NCBI GenBank assembly: GCA_017397645.1
Contig: JAFQIE010000014.1
Location: 1 to 64,000 of the forward strand
Length of the DNA: 64,000 bases
Direction of reading: 5' to 3'
Source: Lachnospiraceae bacterium
GTDB lineage: Bacteria > Bacillota > Clostridia > Lachnospirales > Lachnospiraceae
This document shows positions 43,963 through 56,082 of the stretch, one piece after another (the first letter of the stretch is position 1; the number at the start of each line of letters is the position of its first letter). The translations under genes were made by a program, and so were the position numbers. A model generated the notes under the pieces. It was not told the origin of the DNA and did not search any database. It was given only the letters and a program-made list of their open reading frames with translations.

Positions 43963-43977
43963 CTCATTTCTCCTTAT

Positions 43978-45282
43978 TTACTTCTGATTATTCTTTTCAT
44001 TATAATCTCTAACCATATTTGCTTTTGCCATCATGCTGCCGGGTTTTGCCTGGCTCACAGGTCTGCTTACTGCTTCCTCATCAGAACCGGTTTTTCCGGA
44101 AGAAATAGGTGCCGTACTGGGAATATTCTTTGTCTTCATATTCGCATAGGCATTCATCATTTCCTGACGCTCTTTCATTTTTTCAAGCTTCTTTGCGCTT
44201 TTTGCGCTGTTCTTCTTGATCAATTCTTCGAAATCCATCTTATCAATATTCTTATTGATAACTACCTGCTGGATACTTCTGATCACACTACCTGCTACCC
44301 AGTAGAGACCCATACCTGCGGGCAATGAGAAACAGAACCAAGCAGACATCAAGGGCATAATCTTATTCATGGTCTTCATGGAATTTGCCATGGAGTTTGC
44401 CTGATCATTGCTGCTTGGCTGCTGTTGAGGCATCAACTTCACACTGATCCACTGAGTCACTGCAGAAAGTACAGGAATCAAGATAGCACCAATCACAATT
44501 CCCCATGTACCGGCTGCAATACCTGCCTTTATCAAAGCCATAGGAGAATCACCTATGTTTAATCCAAGAAAATTATTGTAAGTATTGATTAAACCATCGC
44601 TACCTAAAATCAATTTATCTCCAAAAGTCAGGGCATTTAATTCATAGTGATCTGCAACAATTGCCAAATCTGAAGATGACAATCTGTTCAATACATCTAT
44701 GATACCATTTGACAAATTCTCACCGGACATACTTTTTCCATACATGGAAACCGTACTGGTGATAGAATTAATACTTTCTTCTGCAATTCCTGTGGGATTC
44801 TGAAGAAAAGCACCTTTGTCCACGCTGATAATCTTCTCAGCCAACACTCTAAATGTATCTCCTACCTTTCCAACATAAGCAGGAATTGCATAAATTACAC
44901 GATACAATGCAAAAAGGATAGGCATCTGAATCAACAACTGTACACAACTACCACTGGGAGAAACACCATATTTTGCGTAAACTGCCTGTATTTCCTGATT
45001 CTGTGCCATCATAGAATCGTTGTCTTTTTTATTCTTATACTTTGCCTGAATTGCCTGAAGTTCAGGATTCATCTTTGCAGAAAGTTTAGAAAATTTTTGC
45101 TGCTTCACGGTAAGCGGCAACATAAGTACATTTACAACAATTGTAAAAAGAATAATTGCTAAACCGATGTTAGGAATGCCTATCCAATCAATTACCCGGA
45201 AAATACCATCCATGATAATTCCCAATAATTTAGCAATAGGCCCCAAAATTCCGCCGGTTTGCGTCATTAAAATAAAATTCAT
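43978..45282 (-). CDS. yidC: Membrane protein insertase YidC/Oxa1 (SpoIIIJ)
   Basis: A 434-aa insertase. TM1 and the positively charged hairpin (KQQKFSKLSAKMNPELQAIQ) are followed by PSGSCVQLLIQMPILFALYR, LSAVTQWISVKLMP and LPAGMGLYWVAGSVIRSIQQ, the conserved core helices. It carries a long insert between TM2 and the later helices (about residues 150-230) and a basic, low-complexity C-terminal tail that can touch the ribosome. Longer than Bacillus SpoIIIJ (about 260 aa) because of these parts. Sits between yidD and jag. Confidence 0.95.
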   Translation of the reverse strand: MNFILMTQTGGILGPIAKLLGIIMDGIFRVIDWIGIPNIGLAIILFTIVVNVLMLPLTVKQQKFSKLSAKMNPELQAIQAKYKNKKDNDSMMAQNQEIQAVYAKYGVSPSGSCVQLLIQMPILFALYRVIYAIPAYVGKVGDTFRVLAEKIISVDKGAFLQNPTGIAEESINSITSTVSMYGKSMSGENLSNGIIDVLNRLSSSDLAIVADHYELNALTFGDKLILGSDGLINTYNNFLGLNIGDSPMALIKAGIAAGTWGIVIGAILIPVLSAVTQWISVKLMPQQQPSSNDQANSMANSMKTMNKIMPLMSAWFCFSLPAGMGLYWVAGSVIRSIQQVVINKNIDKMDFEELIKKNSAKSAKKLEKMKERQEMMNAYANMKTKNIPSTAPISSGKTGSDEEAVSRPVSQAKPGSMMAKANMVRDYNEKNNQK

Positions 45283-45301
45283 TTATCCTCCATTCTGTGT
45301 A

Positions 45302-45511
45302 TCAGGGTACCGGATCGTAACCACCTTTTGAAAAGGGATTACATCGAAGAATTCTCCAAATAGCCAAAAATCCACCCTTTAATGCCCCATATTTTTCAAT
45401 GACCTCTATTCCATACTGGGAACAACTGGGGATATATGGGCATTTCGTCCTTTTCATGGGAGAAATATATTTTTGATACCATCTGATACATGCAATAAAA
45501 ACTTTTTTCAT
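45302..45511 (-). CDS. yidD: Membrane protein insertion efficiency factor YidD
   Basis: A 69-aa protein with the compact family motif: [20 protein letters not shown], then [14 protein letters not shown] and [16 protein letters not shown]. The three conserved Cys residues are present. Its ATG overlaps the rnpA stop (TAATG), so both are coupled; yidC follows by 19 nt. Confidence 0.95.
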   Translation of the reverse strand: MKKVFIACIRWYQKYISPMKRTKCPYIPSCSQYGIEVIEKYGALKGGFLAIWRILRCNPFSKGGYDPVP

Positions 45512-45867
45512 TATTCTTCTAAATACAAAAAAACTTTTATAATCTGATGAAGCTTTCCAAGGTGTAACAGCGCACTTTCTATTTCTGTGTATCCCACCGA
45601 TGCTGCCGTAGCCCTTGCGACGATTACAATGTCTAAACCACTATTAAACACTGCTTCATGTAACCGGTAACTTTCCCGTAACAGCCTTGTTATTCGGTGT
45701 CTTACAACACTGTTACCAACTTTTTTACTCACACTGATTCCAATTCTGTTTACGCTTAAGCCATTTTCCTTCACATACATCACAAGATATTTGTTTGCGT
45801 ATGATTTTCCGTTTTTATAAACAAATTGGAACTGATGATTCTTTTTTAAACTTTCAGAAAATCTCAT
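45511..45867 (-). CDS. rnpA: Ribonuclease P protein component
   Basis: A 118-aa basic protein that binds RNase P RNA for tRNA 5' processing. The RNR motif region reads [20 protein letters not shown] and is intact. ATG 45867 (MRFSES) with GGAGG 6 nt upstream is the start, not the codon 33 nt before it. Confidence 0.95.
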   Translation of the reverse strand: MRFSESLKKNHQFQFVYKNGKSYANKYLVMYVKENGLSVNRIGISVSKKVGNSVVRHRITRLLRESYRLHEAVFNSGLDIVIVARATAASVGYTEIESALLHLGKLHQIIKVFLYLEE

Positions 45868-45924
45868 TTGTTCCTCCGCTATTATAATAAGAACAAACAA
45901 GGAAAACGAATTTTCCTATAAAGT

Positions 45925-45951
45925 GAAAAAAAGGTCACATTGCTGTGACCT
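45925..45951 (-). terminator. Attenuator-like terminator at the rpmH end
   Basis: Minus strand: AGGTCACA-GCAA-TGTGACCT then TTTTTTT. The stem overlaps the rpmH stop codon and precedes rnpA by 58 nt, so it probably lowers rnpA expression relative to rpmH. Confidence 0.85.
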
Positions 45952-46084
45952 ATGCGGATAATTTCTTTCTTCCTTTTGCGCGTCTTGCTGCCAGAACTTT
46001 TCTTCCGCCGGGAGTACTCATTCTTGCTCTAAATCCGTGAACTTTAGAGTGGGAACGCTTCTTAGGCTGAAATGTCATCTTCAT
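45950..46084 (-). CDS. rpmH: 50S ribosomal protein L34
   Basis: A 44-aa, very basic protein: [19 protein letters not shown], then the conserved [20 protein letters not shown]. Too short for a standard ORF list but clear. GGAGG lies 9 nt before the ATG. Leftmost gene of the origin block on the minus strand. Confidence 0.97.
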   Translation of the reverse strand: MKMTFQPKKRSHSKVHGFRARMSTPGGRKVLAARRAKGRKKLSA

Positions 46085-46247
46085 GGAAAGGCACCTCCTT
46101 CTCTCTAAAACCTTTATATATAAAGGTAACTAAATTTTCTTAAATTTTAGGAAAATAGCAAATTGATTGTATAAGAAAAACCTAACAATGTCAAGGAAAA
46201 TCAATGATTTTTTATATTAAAAAAATTTTTATTTTATTAATTTAGAG

Positions 46248-46511
46248 TTATACACATAGATATCCACAATTAATACAAAATAAACAAAATTGCTTATTTT
46301 TCTATTTTTTTGTGGATAACTATTTTTTTCTGTGTATAAATATGTTATTATTATGTGGATAACTCTTAAATTATCATATTTTCCTTGTTTTTTCATTTTT
46401 ATTACTTTTGTGGATTTTTCCACATTCTTAATAAAAAAATTATTTTATAAACTAACTTATCCACAGTTTGTGGATAACTAATTTTTGTTTTTATAATTTT
46501 TATGTTGATAA
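46248..46511. other. oriC: oriC, left part: cluster of DnaA boxes
   Basis: The 46085-46586 gap, very AT-rich, carries DnaA boxes: TTATACACA at 46248-46256, TGTGGATAA at 46311-46319 and 46354-46362, TGTGTATAA at 46331-46339, TTATCCACA at 46457-46465, TGTGGATAA at 46469-46477, and looser copies at about 46260, 46409, 46416 and 46503. It overlaps the dnaA promoter, so DnaA probably also autoregulates. Confidence 0.9.
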
Positions 46512-46586
46512 CTAATATTTGAAAAAATAACTATTCTATATTAAAATATTATAAATATTTACTATTCTTAAAAAGTGGGGTTTACT

Positions 46587-47945
46587 ATGGATTTAATAAG
46601 AGAAAATTGGACATCCATCAAAGAGGCTATTAAAGAAGAATACAATATTACTGATATTTCGTATAAAACCTGGGTGGAACCCCTAAGTTTTTATAACATT
46701 ACAGACAATACCATTAATATTGTAATATCCAAAGAACAGAGCCACCACGCACTTTCTTATATTTCTTCTAAATATAAGAACTTTTTCAAAGTAACCATTT
46801 CTGAGATGTTTGGTGTGGATTATGATATTAACTTCATTATGGAAAATGACAAAGATGACTATTCTCATCATGATATTCCATCTCCCATAAATTTCAACGA
46901 AAACTATGAAAATTCTAATTTGGACAGTAAATATAAGTTTGATTCTTTTGTAGTAGGCAGCAATAACCGTTTTGCCCATTCCGCTGCATTAGCTGTTGCA
47001 GAATCTCCGGGCGAACTTTATAACCCCTTATTTATATATGGTGGTCCCGGTTTAGGTAAAACCCATTTAATCCATTCCATCGGAAACTACATTATAGAAA
47101 ATAATCCTAATAAAAAAGTTTTATATGTAACCAGTGAAGATTTTACAAATGATGTAATTGATTCCATCAGACATGGTACTTCTTCATCTATGTCAGAACT
47201 TCGAGAAAAATACAGAACCGTTGATGTTCTTATTATCGATGATGTACAGTTTATTATAGGAAAAGAAAGTACACAGGAAGAATTTTTCCACACATTTAAC
47301 GTTCTTCATTCTGCCAATAAAGCAATCATTATTACATCTGATAAACCTCCGAAAGACATGGTAACTTTGGAAGAAAGATTCAGATCCCGTTTTGAATGGG
47401 GATTGATTGCAGATATTCAAGTACCTGATTATGAAACAAGAGTTGCTATCTTAAAAAAGCAGGCAGAAAAATTTGATAAAAAGATAGATGATGAAATATT
47501 CCAGTACATTGCTTCTAATATCAAAACAAATATTAGAGAACTGGAAGGAGCTTTTACTAAAATAATTGCCTTTGCTAAATTAAATAATGTGGAACTTACA
47601 AAAGAACTTGCAGAAGAAGCATTAAAAGATGTTATTTATCCCAATAAAAGCAAAGAAGTTACATGTAATTCTATACTTAATACGGTTGCAGAACATTATA
47701 ATATCAGTCCGGAGGACATTAAATCAAAGAAAAGAAATGCTGAATTTGTAATTCCAAGACAGGTTGTAATGTATTTATGCCGTACCTTAACAGAAGATTC
47801 TCTTTCTTATATTTCAAACATTGTAGGAAAGAATGATCATACCACTGTTATAAATGGTTATAAAAAAATTAAAGAATATATGGAAACAAGCGAAGAAATG
47901 AATAAAACAATCGAAATAATAATGAAAAAAATCATTCCTTCCTAA
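46587..47945 (+). CDS. dnaA: Chromosomal replication initiator DnaA
   Basis: A 452-aa initiator AAA+ protein. Domain I is residues 1-85, domain II a short acidic linker (DKDDYSHHDIPSP), domain III has Walker A GPGLGKT (153-159), Walker B VLIIDDVQF and sensor regions, and domain IV the DNA-binding signature VGKNDHTTVINGYKKIKEYM. ATG 46587 is chosen with GTGGGG upstream; a GTG 12 nt earlier coincides with that site and is less likely. Codons are strongly AT-biased. Confidence 0.98.
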   Translation: MDLIRENWTSIKEAIKEEYNITDISYKTWVEPLSFYNITDNTINIVISKEQSHHALSYISSKYKNFFKVTISEMFGVDYDINFIMENDKDDYSHHDIPSPINFNENYENSNLDSKYKFDSFVVGSNNRFAHSAALAVAESPGELYNPLFIYGGPGLGKTHLIHSIGNYIIENNPNKKVLYVTSEDFTNDVIDSIRHGTSSSMSELREKYRTVDVLIIDDVQFIIGKESTQEEFFHTFNVLHSANKAIIITSDKPPKDMVTLEERFRSRFEWGLIADIQVPDYETRVAILKKQAEKFDKKIDDEIFQYIASNIKTNIRELEGAFTKIIAFAKLNNVELTKELAEEALKDVIYPNKSKEVTCNSILNTVAEHYNISPEDIKSKKRNAEFVIPRQVVMYLCRTLTEDSLSYISNIVGKNDHTTVINGYKKIKEYMETSEEMNKTIEIIMKKIIPS

Positions 47946-47972
47946 ACATAAAAAATATTCTTTAATTTTAAT

Positions 47973-48074
47973 TGTGAATAACTTGTTTTTTATACACATA
48001 AAAAGTGGAAATATACACAAGTTTTCCATAGCATTTTTCCTTGTAAAATGGTATAATAGAGGCAGTTATCCACA
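47973..48074. other. oriC: oriC, right part: DnaA boxes between dnaA and dnaN
   Basis: TGTGAATAA at 47973-47981, TTATACACA at 47990-47998, ATATACACA at about 48011 and TTATCCACA at 48066-48074. With the left cluster this makes a bipartite origin around dnaA as in Bacillus; the unwinding element is likely in this AT-rich gap. Confidence 0.8.
48049..48057 (+). promoter_or_regulatory. Extended -10 promoter of dnaN
   Basis: TGGTATAAT forms an extended -10 (TGn plus TATAAT) 109 nt before dnaN, with no good -35. Just downstream is a DnaA box (48066-48074), so DnaA could repress it. Confidence 0.55.
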
Positions 48075-48165
48075 TATCAACAACCCCTACTATTAATACT
48101 ACTGAATTATTTTCTTTATTGTATAATAAAAGCCTTTTTGGCCACAAAAAACGGAGGTTAAAAAA

Positions 48166-49275
48166 ATGAAAATTGTTTGTTCCAAATCTGATTTATTAAA
48201 TGGAGTTCAAATCGTGTCAAAAGCTGTTTCTAATAAAACAACAATGTCTATATTAGAATGTATTATGGTTGATACTACAAAAGGTATCGTCACATTAACT
48301 GCTAATAATATGGATTTAGCAATTGAAACAGTAATAGAAGGTCAGATTATTGAAAGAGGATCTATTGCTTTAGATGCAAAAATATTTTTAGAGATAGTAA
48401 GAAAACTACCTGATAGTGATATTACTATCCAAACAGACAATAATTATTTAACCACCATTACTTGCGAAAAATCTAAATTCAATATCATTGGTAAATCAGG
48501 TCATGATTTTTCATATCTTCCTGCTGTTGAAAGAGAAGAAAGTATCAGAATCAGTCAGTTTACCTTGAAGGAAGTAATAAGACAAACAATTTTTTCTATT
48601 TCTGACAACGAAAATAATAAATTAATGACCGGCGAACTGTTTGAAATTAAAGATAATGTTCTAAGAGTTGTTTCTTTGGATGGATTTAGAGTTTCCGTTA
48701 GAAAGATTGAATTAAAAGAATCTTATAGTCCTAAGAAAGTAGTTGTTCCCGGTAAAACCTTAAATGAAATAAGCAAGATTTTAAATGGAAATGCGGATAG
48801 TATAGTAACCATTTATTTCAACCCTAAACACATTGTATTTGAATTTGATAATACAGTAGTGGTTTCCAGGTTGATAGAAGGTGAATACTACAAAATTGAT
48901 CAAATGCTTTCCAGCGATTATGAAACAAAAGTAAAGATTAATAAAAAAGAACTTTTGAATTGTATTGATAGAGCAACTCTTTTGGTAAAAGAAGGGGATA
49001 AGAAGCCCATTATCATTTCTATCAATGATGAAAATATGGAATTAAAGATTAATTCTACTCTTGGAAGTATGAACGAAGAGATAGATATTAAGAAAGCCGG
49101 TAAGGATTTGATGATTGGCTTTAATCCTAAATTCTTAATTGATTCCTTGAAAGTGATAGATGATGAGGAAATTACCTTGTTTATGGTGAATTCTAAGGCT
49201 CCCTGCTTTATAAAGGATGAAGCAGAAAATTATATTTATCTGATTCTTCCTGTTAATTTTAATACCGTAAGTTAA
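48166..49275 (+). CDS. dnaN: DNA polymerase III beta clamp
   Basis: A 369-aa sliding clamp with three repeated domains. It starts MKIVCSKSDLLNGVQIVSKA and ends YIYLILPVNFNTVS, near the family's M-P-(M/V)-R end where R is replaced by N. GGAGG precedes the ATG. Second gene of the dnaA operon block. Confidence 0.97.
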   Translation: MKIVCSKSDLLNGVQIVSKAVSNKTTMSILECIMVDTTKGIVTLTANNMDLAIETVIEGQIIERGSIALDAKIFLEIVRKLPDSDITIQTDNNYLTTITCEKSKFNIIGKSGHDFSYLPAVEREESIRISQFTLKEVIRQTIFSISDNENNKLMTGELFEIKDNVLRVVSLDGFRVSVRKIELKESYSPKKVVVPGKTLNEISKILNGNADSIVTIYFNPKHIVFEFDNTVVVSRLIEGEYYKIDQMLSSDYETKVKINKKELLNCIDRATLLVKEGDKKPIIISINDENMELKINSTLGSMNEEIDIKKAGKDLMIGFNPKFLIDSLKVIDDEEITLFMVNSKAPCFIKDEAENYIYLILPVNFNTVS

Positions 49276-49287
49276 GCAGGTAAAAAA

Positions 49288-49494
49288 ATGGAAAAATTAA
49301 AATTAAGAGAAGATTACATCAAATTAGGACAGGCAATTAAGGCAGCCGGATTCGTAGAATCAGGTGTAGAAGCTAAATTTATTATCCAAGACGGCTTTGT
49401 CAAAGTAAACGGTGAAGTAGAATTCCAAAGAGGAAAAAAATTAATAGCCGGGGATACTGTAGAATTTGACGGAAATGTGTTGGTAATTGAATAA
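49288..49494 (+). CDS. rlbA: S4-domain ribosome maturation protein RlbA (YaaA)
   Basis: A 68-aa S4-domain protein (LREDYIKLGQAIKAAGFVES, IIQDGFVKVNGEVEFQRGKK). Always found between dnaN and recF in Firmicutes; linked to late 50S assembly. Twelve nt after dnaN. Confidence 0.9.
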   Translation: MEKLKLREDYIKLGQAIKAAGFVESGVEAKFIIQDGFVKVNGEVEFQRGKKLIAGDTVEFDGNVLVIE

Positions 49495-49516
49495 ATAAAA
49501 GTCAAAGGAATTTTTC

Positions 49517-50602
49517 ATGATTATTAAATCAATCGAGTTGGCAGATTACAGAAATTATGATTTTCTGACCATGGAATTTGACAAAGGAACAAATATATTA
49601 TATGGGGATAATGCCCAGGGTAAAACAAATATTCTGGAAGCTATTTATGTAGCGGCTACAACAAAATCCCATAAAGGAAGCAAAGATAAAGAGATTGTAA
49701 ATTTCGATAAAGAGGAAGCTCATATAAGGACTTATATAGAAAAAGAGGGCATAGAAACAAAAGTGGATATGCATCTTAGAAAAAATAAGTCTAAAGGAAT
49801 TGCAATTGACGGACAAAAAATAAAAAAAGCCGCAGATTTGCTTGGTTTATGTAATGTTGTTTTCTTTTCTCCGGAAGATTTAGGAATTATAAAAAATGGT
49901 CCGGCAGAGAGAAGAAGATTTGTTGACATGGAATTATGTCAATTGGACAGTTTTTATCTTTATAATCTAAACAATTATAACAAAATAGTAAATCAAAGAA
50001 ATAAGCTTCTAAAAGATATGTATATGAACAGTGATTTGAAGGAAACCTTAAATATATGGGATATGCAATTGGTTTCTTTTGGAAGTAAAATCATAGAAAG
50101 AAGAAAGCTTTTTATAGATCAGTTAAATGAAATCATCTTTGATATACATAAAAAATTGTCCGGCGGAAAAGAAGAATTAAAAATAAACTATGAACCGGAT
50201 GTAGAAATAGAAAATTTTGAAAAAGTATTAAGACAGAGCCAGGAAAGGGATATTAAAGCAAAAATTACAACAGTAGGTCCTCACAGGGATGATTTTTGTT
50301 TTATGATAGGTGATGTCGATATCAGAAAATTCGGATCTCAAGGGCAACAGAGAACTGCAGCACTTTCTCTAAAACTTGCGGAAATAGAAATAGTAAAAAG
50401 AATTGCAAAAGATACACCGGTATTATTGCTTGACGATGTATTATCCGAATTAGATTCTAATAGGCAAAATTATTTATTAGATAGTATTGGTGATATACAG
50501 ACAATTATTACCTGTACCGGTTTAGAAGATTTTGTAAATGACAGATTTCAAATAAACAAAGTTTATAAAGTGTCAGAAGGCACTGTGACATGTATGAGTT
50601 AA
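49517..50602 (+). CDS. recF: DNA replication/repair protein RecF
   Basis: A 361-aa SMC-like ATPase that helps load RecA at gaps. Walker A GDNAQGKTNIL (about 31-41), NVVFFSPEDLGIIKNGPAERRRF, signature FGSQGQQRTAALSLKLAE and Walker B VLLLDDVLSELD are intact. Slightly AT-rich codons like its neighbours. gyrB follows. Confidence 0.97.
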   Translation: MIIKSIELADYRNYDFLTMEFDKGTNILYGDNAQGKTNILEAIYVAATTKSHKGSKDKEIVNFDKEEAHIRTYIEKEGIETKVDMHLRKNKSKGIAIDGQKIKKAADLLGLCNVVFFSPEDLGIIKNGPAERRRFVDMELCQLDSFYLYNLNNYNKIVNQRNKLLKDMYMNSDLKETLNIWDMQLVSFGSKIIERRKLFIDQLNEIIFDIHKKLSGGKEELKINYEPDVEIENFEKVLRQSQERDIKAKITTVGPHRDDFCFMIGDVDIRKFGSQGQQRTAALSLKLAEIEIVKRIAKDTPVLLLDDVLSELDSNRQNYLLDSIGDIQTIITCTGLEDFVNDRFQINKVYKVSEGTVTCMS

Positions 50603-52717
<2,115 letters not shown>

Positions 52718-52738
52718 TTATAAGAAAAGAGGATTACT

Positions 52739-55231
52739 ATGAACGACGATATTTTTGACATTCAGCCAGAAATAGACAAAATTCATGAAGTTGACCTAAA
52801 AGAAAGAATGGAAACTTTTTACATCGACTATGCTATGAGCGTTATTGCCGCCAGAGCACTGCCCGATGTAAGAGATGGTTTAAAACCGGTACAGCGTCGT
52901 GTACTGTATTCCATGATTGAGTTGAACAATGGTCCTGACAAACCTCATCGTAAAAGTGCGCGTATTGTCGGTGATACTATGGGTAAATATCACCCCCATG
53001 GCGACAGCTCCATTTATGGTGCTTTGGTAAATATGGCGCAGGACTGGTCTACCAGATATCCCTTGGTGGACGGACATGGTAACTTCGGTTCCATGGACGG
53101 CGATGGCGCTGCTGCAATGCGTTATACCGAGGCGAGACTTTCCAAGATTTCCATGGAACTTTTGGCAGACATCAACAAGGATACCGTAGATTTCGTCCCC
53201 AACTTCGATGACACAGAAAAAGAACCTGCTGTTTTGCCCAGCCGTTATCCTAACCTGCTGGCAAACGGTACCACCGGTATCGCAGTTGGTATGGCTACCA
53301 ATATTCCCCCTCATAATTTGCGGGAAATCATTGGTGCTGTAGTAAAGATTATTGATAATAAGGTAGAAGAAAACCGCGACACATCCATCGAAGAAGTGAT
53401 GGAAATCGTCAAAGCACCCGACTTCCCTACGGGTGGTATCATTCTTGGTACCAGAGGTACCGAAGAAGCATTCCGTACCGGTCGTGGTAAGGTTATCGTG
53501 CGTGCGGTAACAAATATTGAAACTTTGCCCAACGGAAAGAGCCAGATTATTGCCACCGAACTTCCTTACATGGTAAACAAGGCAAATTTGGTTATCAAGA
53601 TTGCCGATTTGGTCAAAGAGAAAAAGATTGATGGCATCACAGAAATTCGAGACGAGTCTAACCGCGAAGGTGTGAGAGTTGTTATTGAAGTAAGAAGAGA
53701 CGCCAATGCAAATGTCATTCTCAATCAGTTGTTCAAACATACCCAGCTGCAGGACACCTTTGGTGTGATTATGCTGGCATTGGTAAACAACGAACCCAAG
53801 GTATTGAATCTTTTGGATATGCTGAAGCACTACCTGAAACACCAGGTAGATGTGGTGACCAGAAGAACGAAATATGAACTGAACAAAGCAGAAGAAAGAG
53901 ATCACATTTTACAAGGTCTTTTGAAAGCATTGGATGTCATAGATGAAGTAATATCCATCATCAGAGGAAGTAAGACAACCCAAGAAGCAAAAGAAAAACT
54001 CATGAATCGCTTTGATTTGTCAGATGCACAAGCACAAGCAATCGTGGATATGCGTTTGAAAGCGTTGACCGGTTTGGAAAGAGAAAAACTGGAAAACGAG
54101 CACCGTGAATTGGAACTGCGAATCAATGAATTGAAAGCAATTCTGGCCGATGAAAAACTGCTTTTGGGTGTGATCAAAGAAGAAATCATCCAGATTTCAG
54201 ACAAATATGGAGACGACAGACGTACTCAGATTGGTTACGATGACTCAGATATCTCTATGGAGGACTTGGTGCCCAGAGGAGAAACCGTTATCGCAAAGAC
54301 GAATTTGGGTTACATCAAGAGAATGACTGTAGATAATTTCAGAGCCCAGAATCGTGGTGGTAAGGGTATCAAGGGCATGCAGACCATTGAAGACGACTTT
54401 ATCGAAGATTTGCTGATGACCAATACCCATCATTACCTGAATTTCTTTACCAGTTTTGGTAGAGTTTACCGACTGAAGGCCTATGAAATTCCTGAAGCAA
54501 GCAGAACAGCCAGAGGAACTGCAATCATCAACCTGCTACAGTTGAATCCGGGTGAAAAAATCACAGCTATGATTCCCATTGAGGAGTATACGGATGATAA
54601 AAACCTCTTTATGGTAACCAAAAACGGAACCGTGAAGAAGACGTCCTTGATGGAATTCGCAAATGTTAGAAGGAATGGCCTGGCTGCCATTAACTTGCGA
54701 GACGATGATGAACTCATTGAAGTAAAGATTACAGACAAGGATAACCATATTTTCCTTGTATCCAAGTTTGGTATGTGTATTCGATTCAAAGAGACGGATG
54801 TCCGCGCGACCGGTAGAACTTCTATGGGTGTTATCGGTATGAATCTGGCTCCCGAAGACGAAATCGTCGGCATGCAGCTGGATAACCAGGGTGATTCCCT
54901 CCTCATCGTTTCTGAGAATGGATTGGGTAAGAGAACCTATTTGGAAGAATTCCATGTACAAAACCGTGGCGGTAAGGGTGTAAAATGCTACAAGATTACC
55001 GAAAAGACCGGAAATGTGGTTGGTGTTAAGGCAGTGACGGATGAAGATCAGTTGCTGATGATCACCACAGAGGGCATCATTATTCAGTTACGCATGCAGG
55101 ATATTTCCACATTAGGCAGAATTACCTCCGGTGTGAAGATGATGAATCTGGATGAAGGTATCGTCATTGCACAGATTGCAAAGGTACGGAATCCACTTGA
55201 TGAGGAAGCAGAAGAAACAACAGAAGAATAA
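52739..55231 (+). CDS. gyrA: DNA gyrase subunit A
   Basis: An 830-aa breakage-reunion subunit. Active tyrosine Tyr129 lies in [14 protein letters not shown]; the quinolone-determining region reads [20 protein letters not shown]. The C-terminal beta-pinwheel contains the GyrA-box [11 protein letters not shown] needed for DNA wrapping, confirming gyrase rather than Topo IV. Starts 21 nt after gyrB. Confidence 0.98.
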   Translation: MNDDIFDIQPEIDKIHEVDLKERMETFYIDYAMSVIAARALPDVRDGLKPVQRRVLYSMIELNNGPDKPHRKSARIVGDTMGKYHPHGDSSIYGALVNMAQDWSTRYPLVDGHGNFGSMDGDGAAAMRYTEARLSKISMELLADINKDTVDFVPNFDDTEKEPAVLPSRYPNLLANGTTGIAVGMATNIPPHNLREIIGAVVKIIDNKVEENRDTSIEEVMEIVKAPDFPTGGIILGTRGTEEAFRTGRGKVIVRAVTNIETLPNGKSQIIATELPYMVNKANLVIKIADLVKEKKIDGITEIRDESNREGVRVVIEVRRDANANVILNQLFKHTQLQDTFGVIMLALVNNEPKVLNLLDMLKHYLKHQVDVVTRRTKYELNKAEERDHILQGLLKALDVIDEVISIIRGSKTTQEAKEKLMNRFDLSDAQAQAIVDMRLKALTGLEREKLENEHRELELRINELKAILADEKLLLGVIKEEIIQISDKYGDDRRTQIGYDDSDISMEDLVPRGETVIAKTNLGYIKRMTVDNFRAQNRGGKGIKGMQTIEDDFIEDLLMTNTHHYLNFFTSFGRVYRLKAYEIPEASRTARGTAIINLLQLNPGEKITAMIPIEEYTDDKNLFMVTKNGTVKKTSLMEFANVRRNGLAAINLRDDDELIEVKITDKDNHIFLVSKFGMCIRFKETDVRATGRTSMGVIGMNLAPEDEIVGMQLDNQGDSLLIVSENGLGKRTYLEEFHVQNRGGKGVKCYKITEKTGNVVGVKAVTDEDQLLMITTEGIIIQLRMQDISTLGRITSGVKMMNLDEGIVIAQIAKVRNPLDEEAEETTEE

Positions 55232-55238
55232 CAAACAG

Positions 55239-55269
55239 AAATCTCCCGGCCATCAGACCGGGAGATTTT
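55239..55269 (+). terminator. Terminator after gyrA
   Basis: Perfect 11-bp stem AAATCTCCCGG/CCGGGAGATTT followed by TATACTT; can act for the convergent gene at 55292 as well. Confidence 0.85.
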
Positions 55270-55291
55270 ATACTTAAGATATTATATTTTA

Positions 55292-55831
55292 TTAATCGGA
55301 AACCTTCTTTCTATGAAAAACGGACAACCAGTTTTCCAAACGTTCCCTCGGAAGAAGTGCATTTACAAGTAGAGCCAAAAGTACACCGATACCGGTATCT
55401 ACGATTCTGTTTAAGGAATATGAGATATAGGTTTCCACGGGTGTGTTAAATAAGATGATACATAACACCACGCCACCCGGCTGCACTGCACCAACCCAGT
55501 GGAACCATTGACAAAACAGAATTAACAAAACGGTACCTATAAATAATGGAACCAGCAGGAAAGGATGAAGACCGCCCTCCGGATAAAAAATAATATAGAA
55601 GCGGAAGAGGACCATACCCAGCAAGCCACCGATGAGGGTTCCAAAGAAACGGTTGCCACCGTGAAGTTTAGAATTGGTCATATCACTACCCATACCAAAG
55701 ATTACTCCGATACACGCAAAGGTCGGGTTTCTATCTATGAGAAAATAAACAAAAGCGCAAAGACAGGCAGTAAGCGCCGTCTTGATATTTCTTTGTCCAA
55801 TGTGAAGCGGATTTGTAGGCATTGGTGTCAT
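55292..55831 (-). CDS. Aromatic acid exporter family (FUSC-like) protein
   Basis: A 179-aa protein with about five helices, matching the short membrane module of the aromatic-acid exporter/FUSC group (GQRNIKTALTACLCAFVYFL, GVIFGMGSDMTNSKLHGGNR, FGTLIGGLLGMVLFR, then RIVDTGIGVLLALLVNALLP). Longer members carry a C-terminal cytosolic domain that is missing here. Substrate unknown. Convergent with gyrA. Confidence 0.75.
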   Translation of the reverse strand: MTPMPTNPLHIGQRNIKTALTACLCAFVYFLIDRNPTFACIGVIFGMGSDMTNSKLHGGNRFFGTLIGGLLGMVLFRFYIIFYPEGGLHPFLLVPLFIGTVLLILFCQWFHWVGAVQPGGVVLCIILFNTPVETYISYSLNRIVDTGIGVLLALLVNALLPRERLENWLSVFHRKKVSD

Positions 55832-55992
55832 AAGTAAATTCTCCTAATATCCTTAGAATCAAAACGATATTATTATATCACTGTTGCAGAAAAAAACAAC
55901 CTAAAAAATACACATTTTATAGAGAAATAAAGTCGTAAAACTATACAATTTTCTTTAAATCTTATAATATTATTTTTAGTCTTTTAATTTTA

Positions 55993-56021
55993 TTGACAAA
56001 GGAAAATACAGGTGCTATAAA
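55993..56021 (+). promoter_or_regulatory. Promoter of the DUF5107-MFS operon
   Basis: TTGACA (55993-55998), 17 bp, TATAAA (56016-56021). The TTG of the -35 box mimics a start codon for an N-terminally longer frame; the transcript should begin near 56028, ruling that start out. Positions 55832-55992 hold no gene. Confidence 0.8.
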
Positions 56022-56082
56022 GAAGATAAATCGGCAAAAAAAGGCTGATAAAAAAGGAGAAATAGAGGAGAAACTTAAGGAA

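Noticed and set aside
52880-53905. Open minus-strand frame of 341 codons
   Set aside because: Antisense of gyrA, Cys/His/Phe-rich nonsense protein with no family resemblance.
55993-56082. N-terminal extension of the DUF5107 protein from a TTG start
   Set aside because: The TTG is part of a TTGACA-17-TATAAA promoter, so that stretch is not transcribed; the ATG at 56083 with GAGGAG upstream is used instead.
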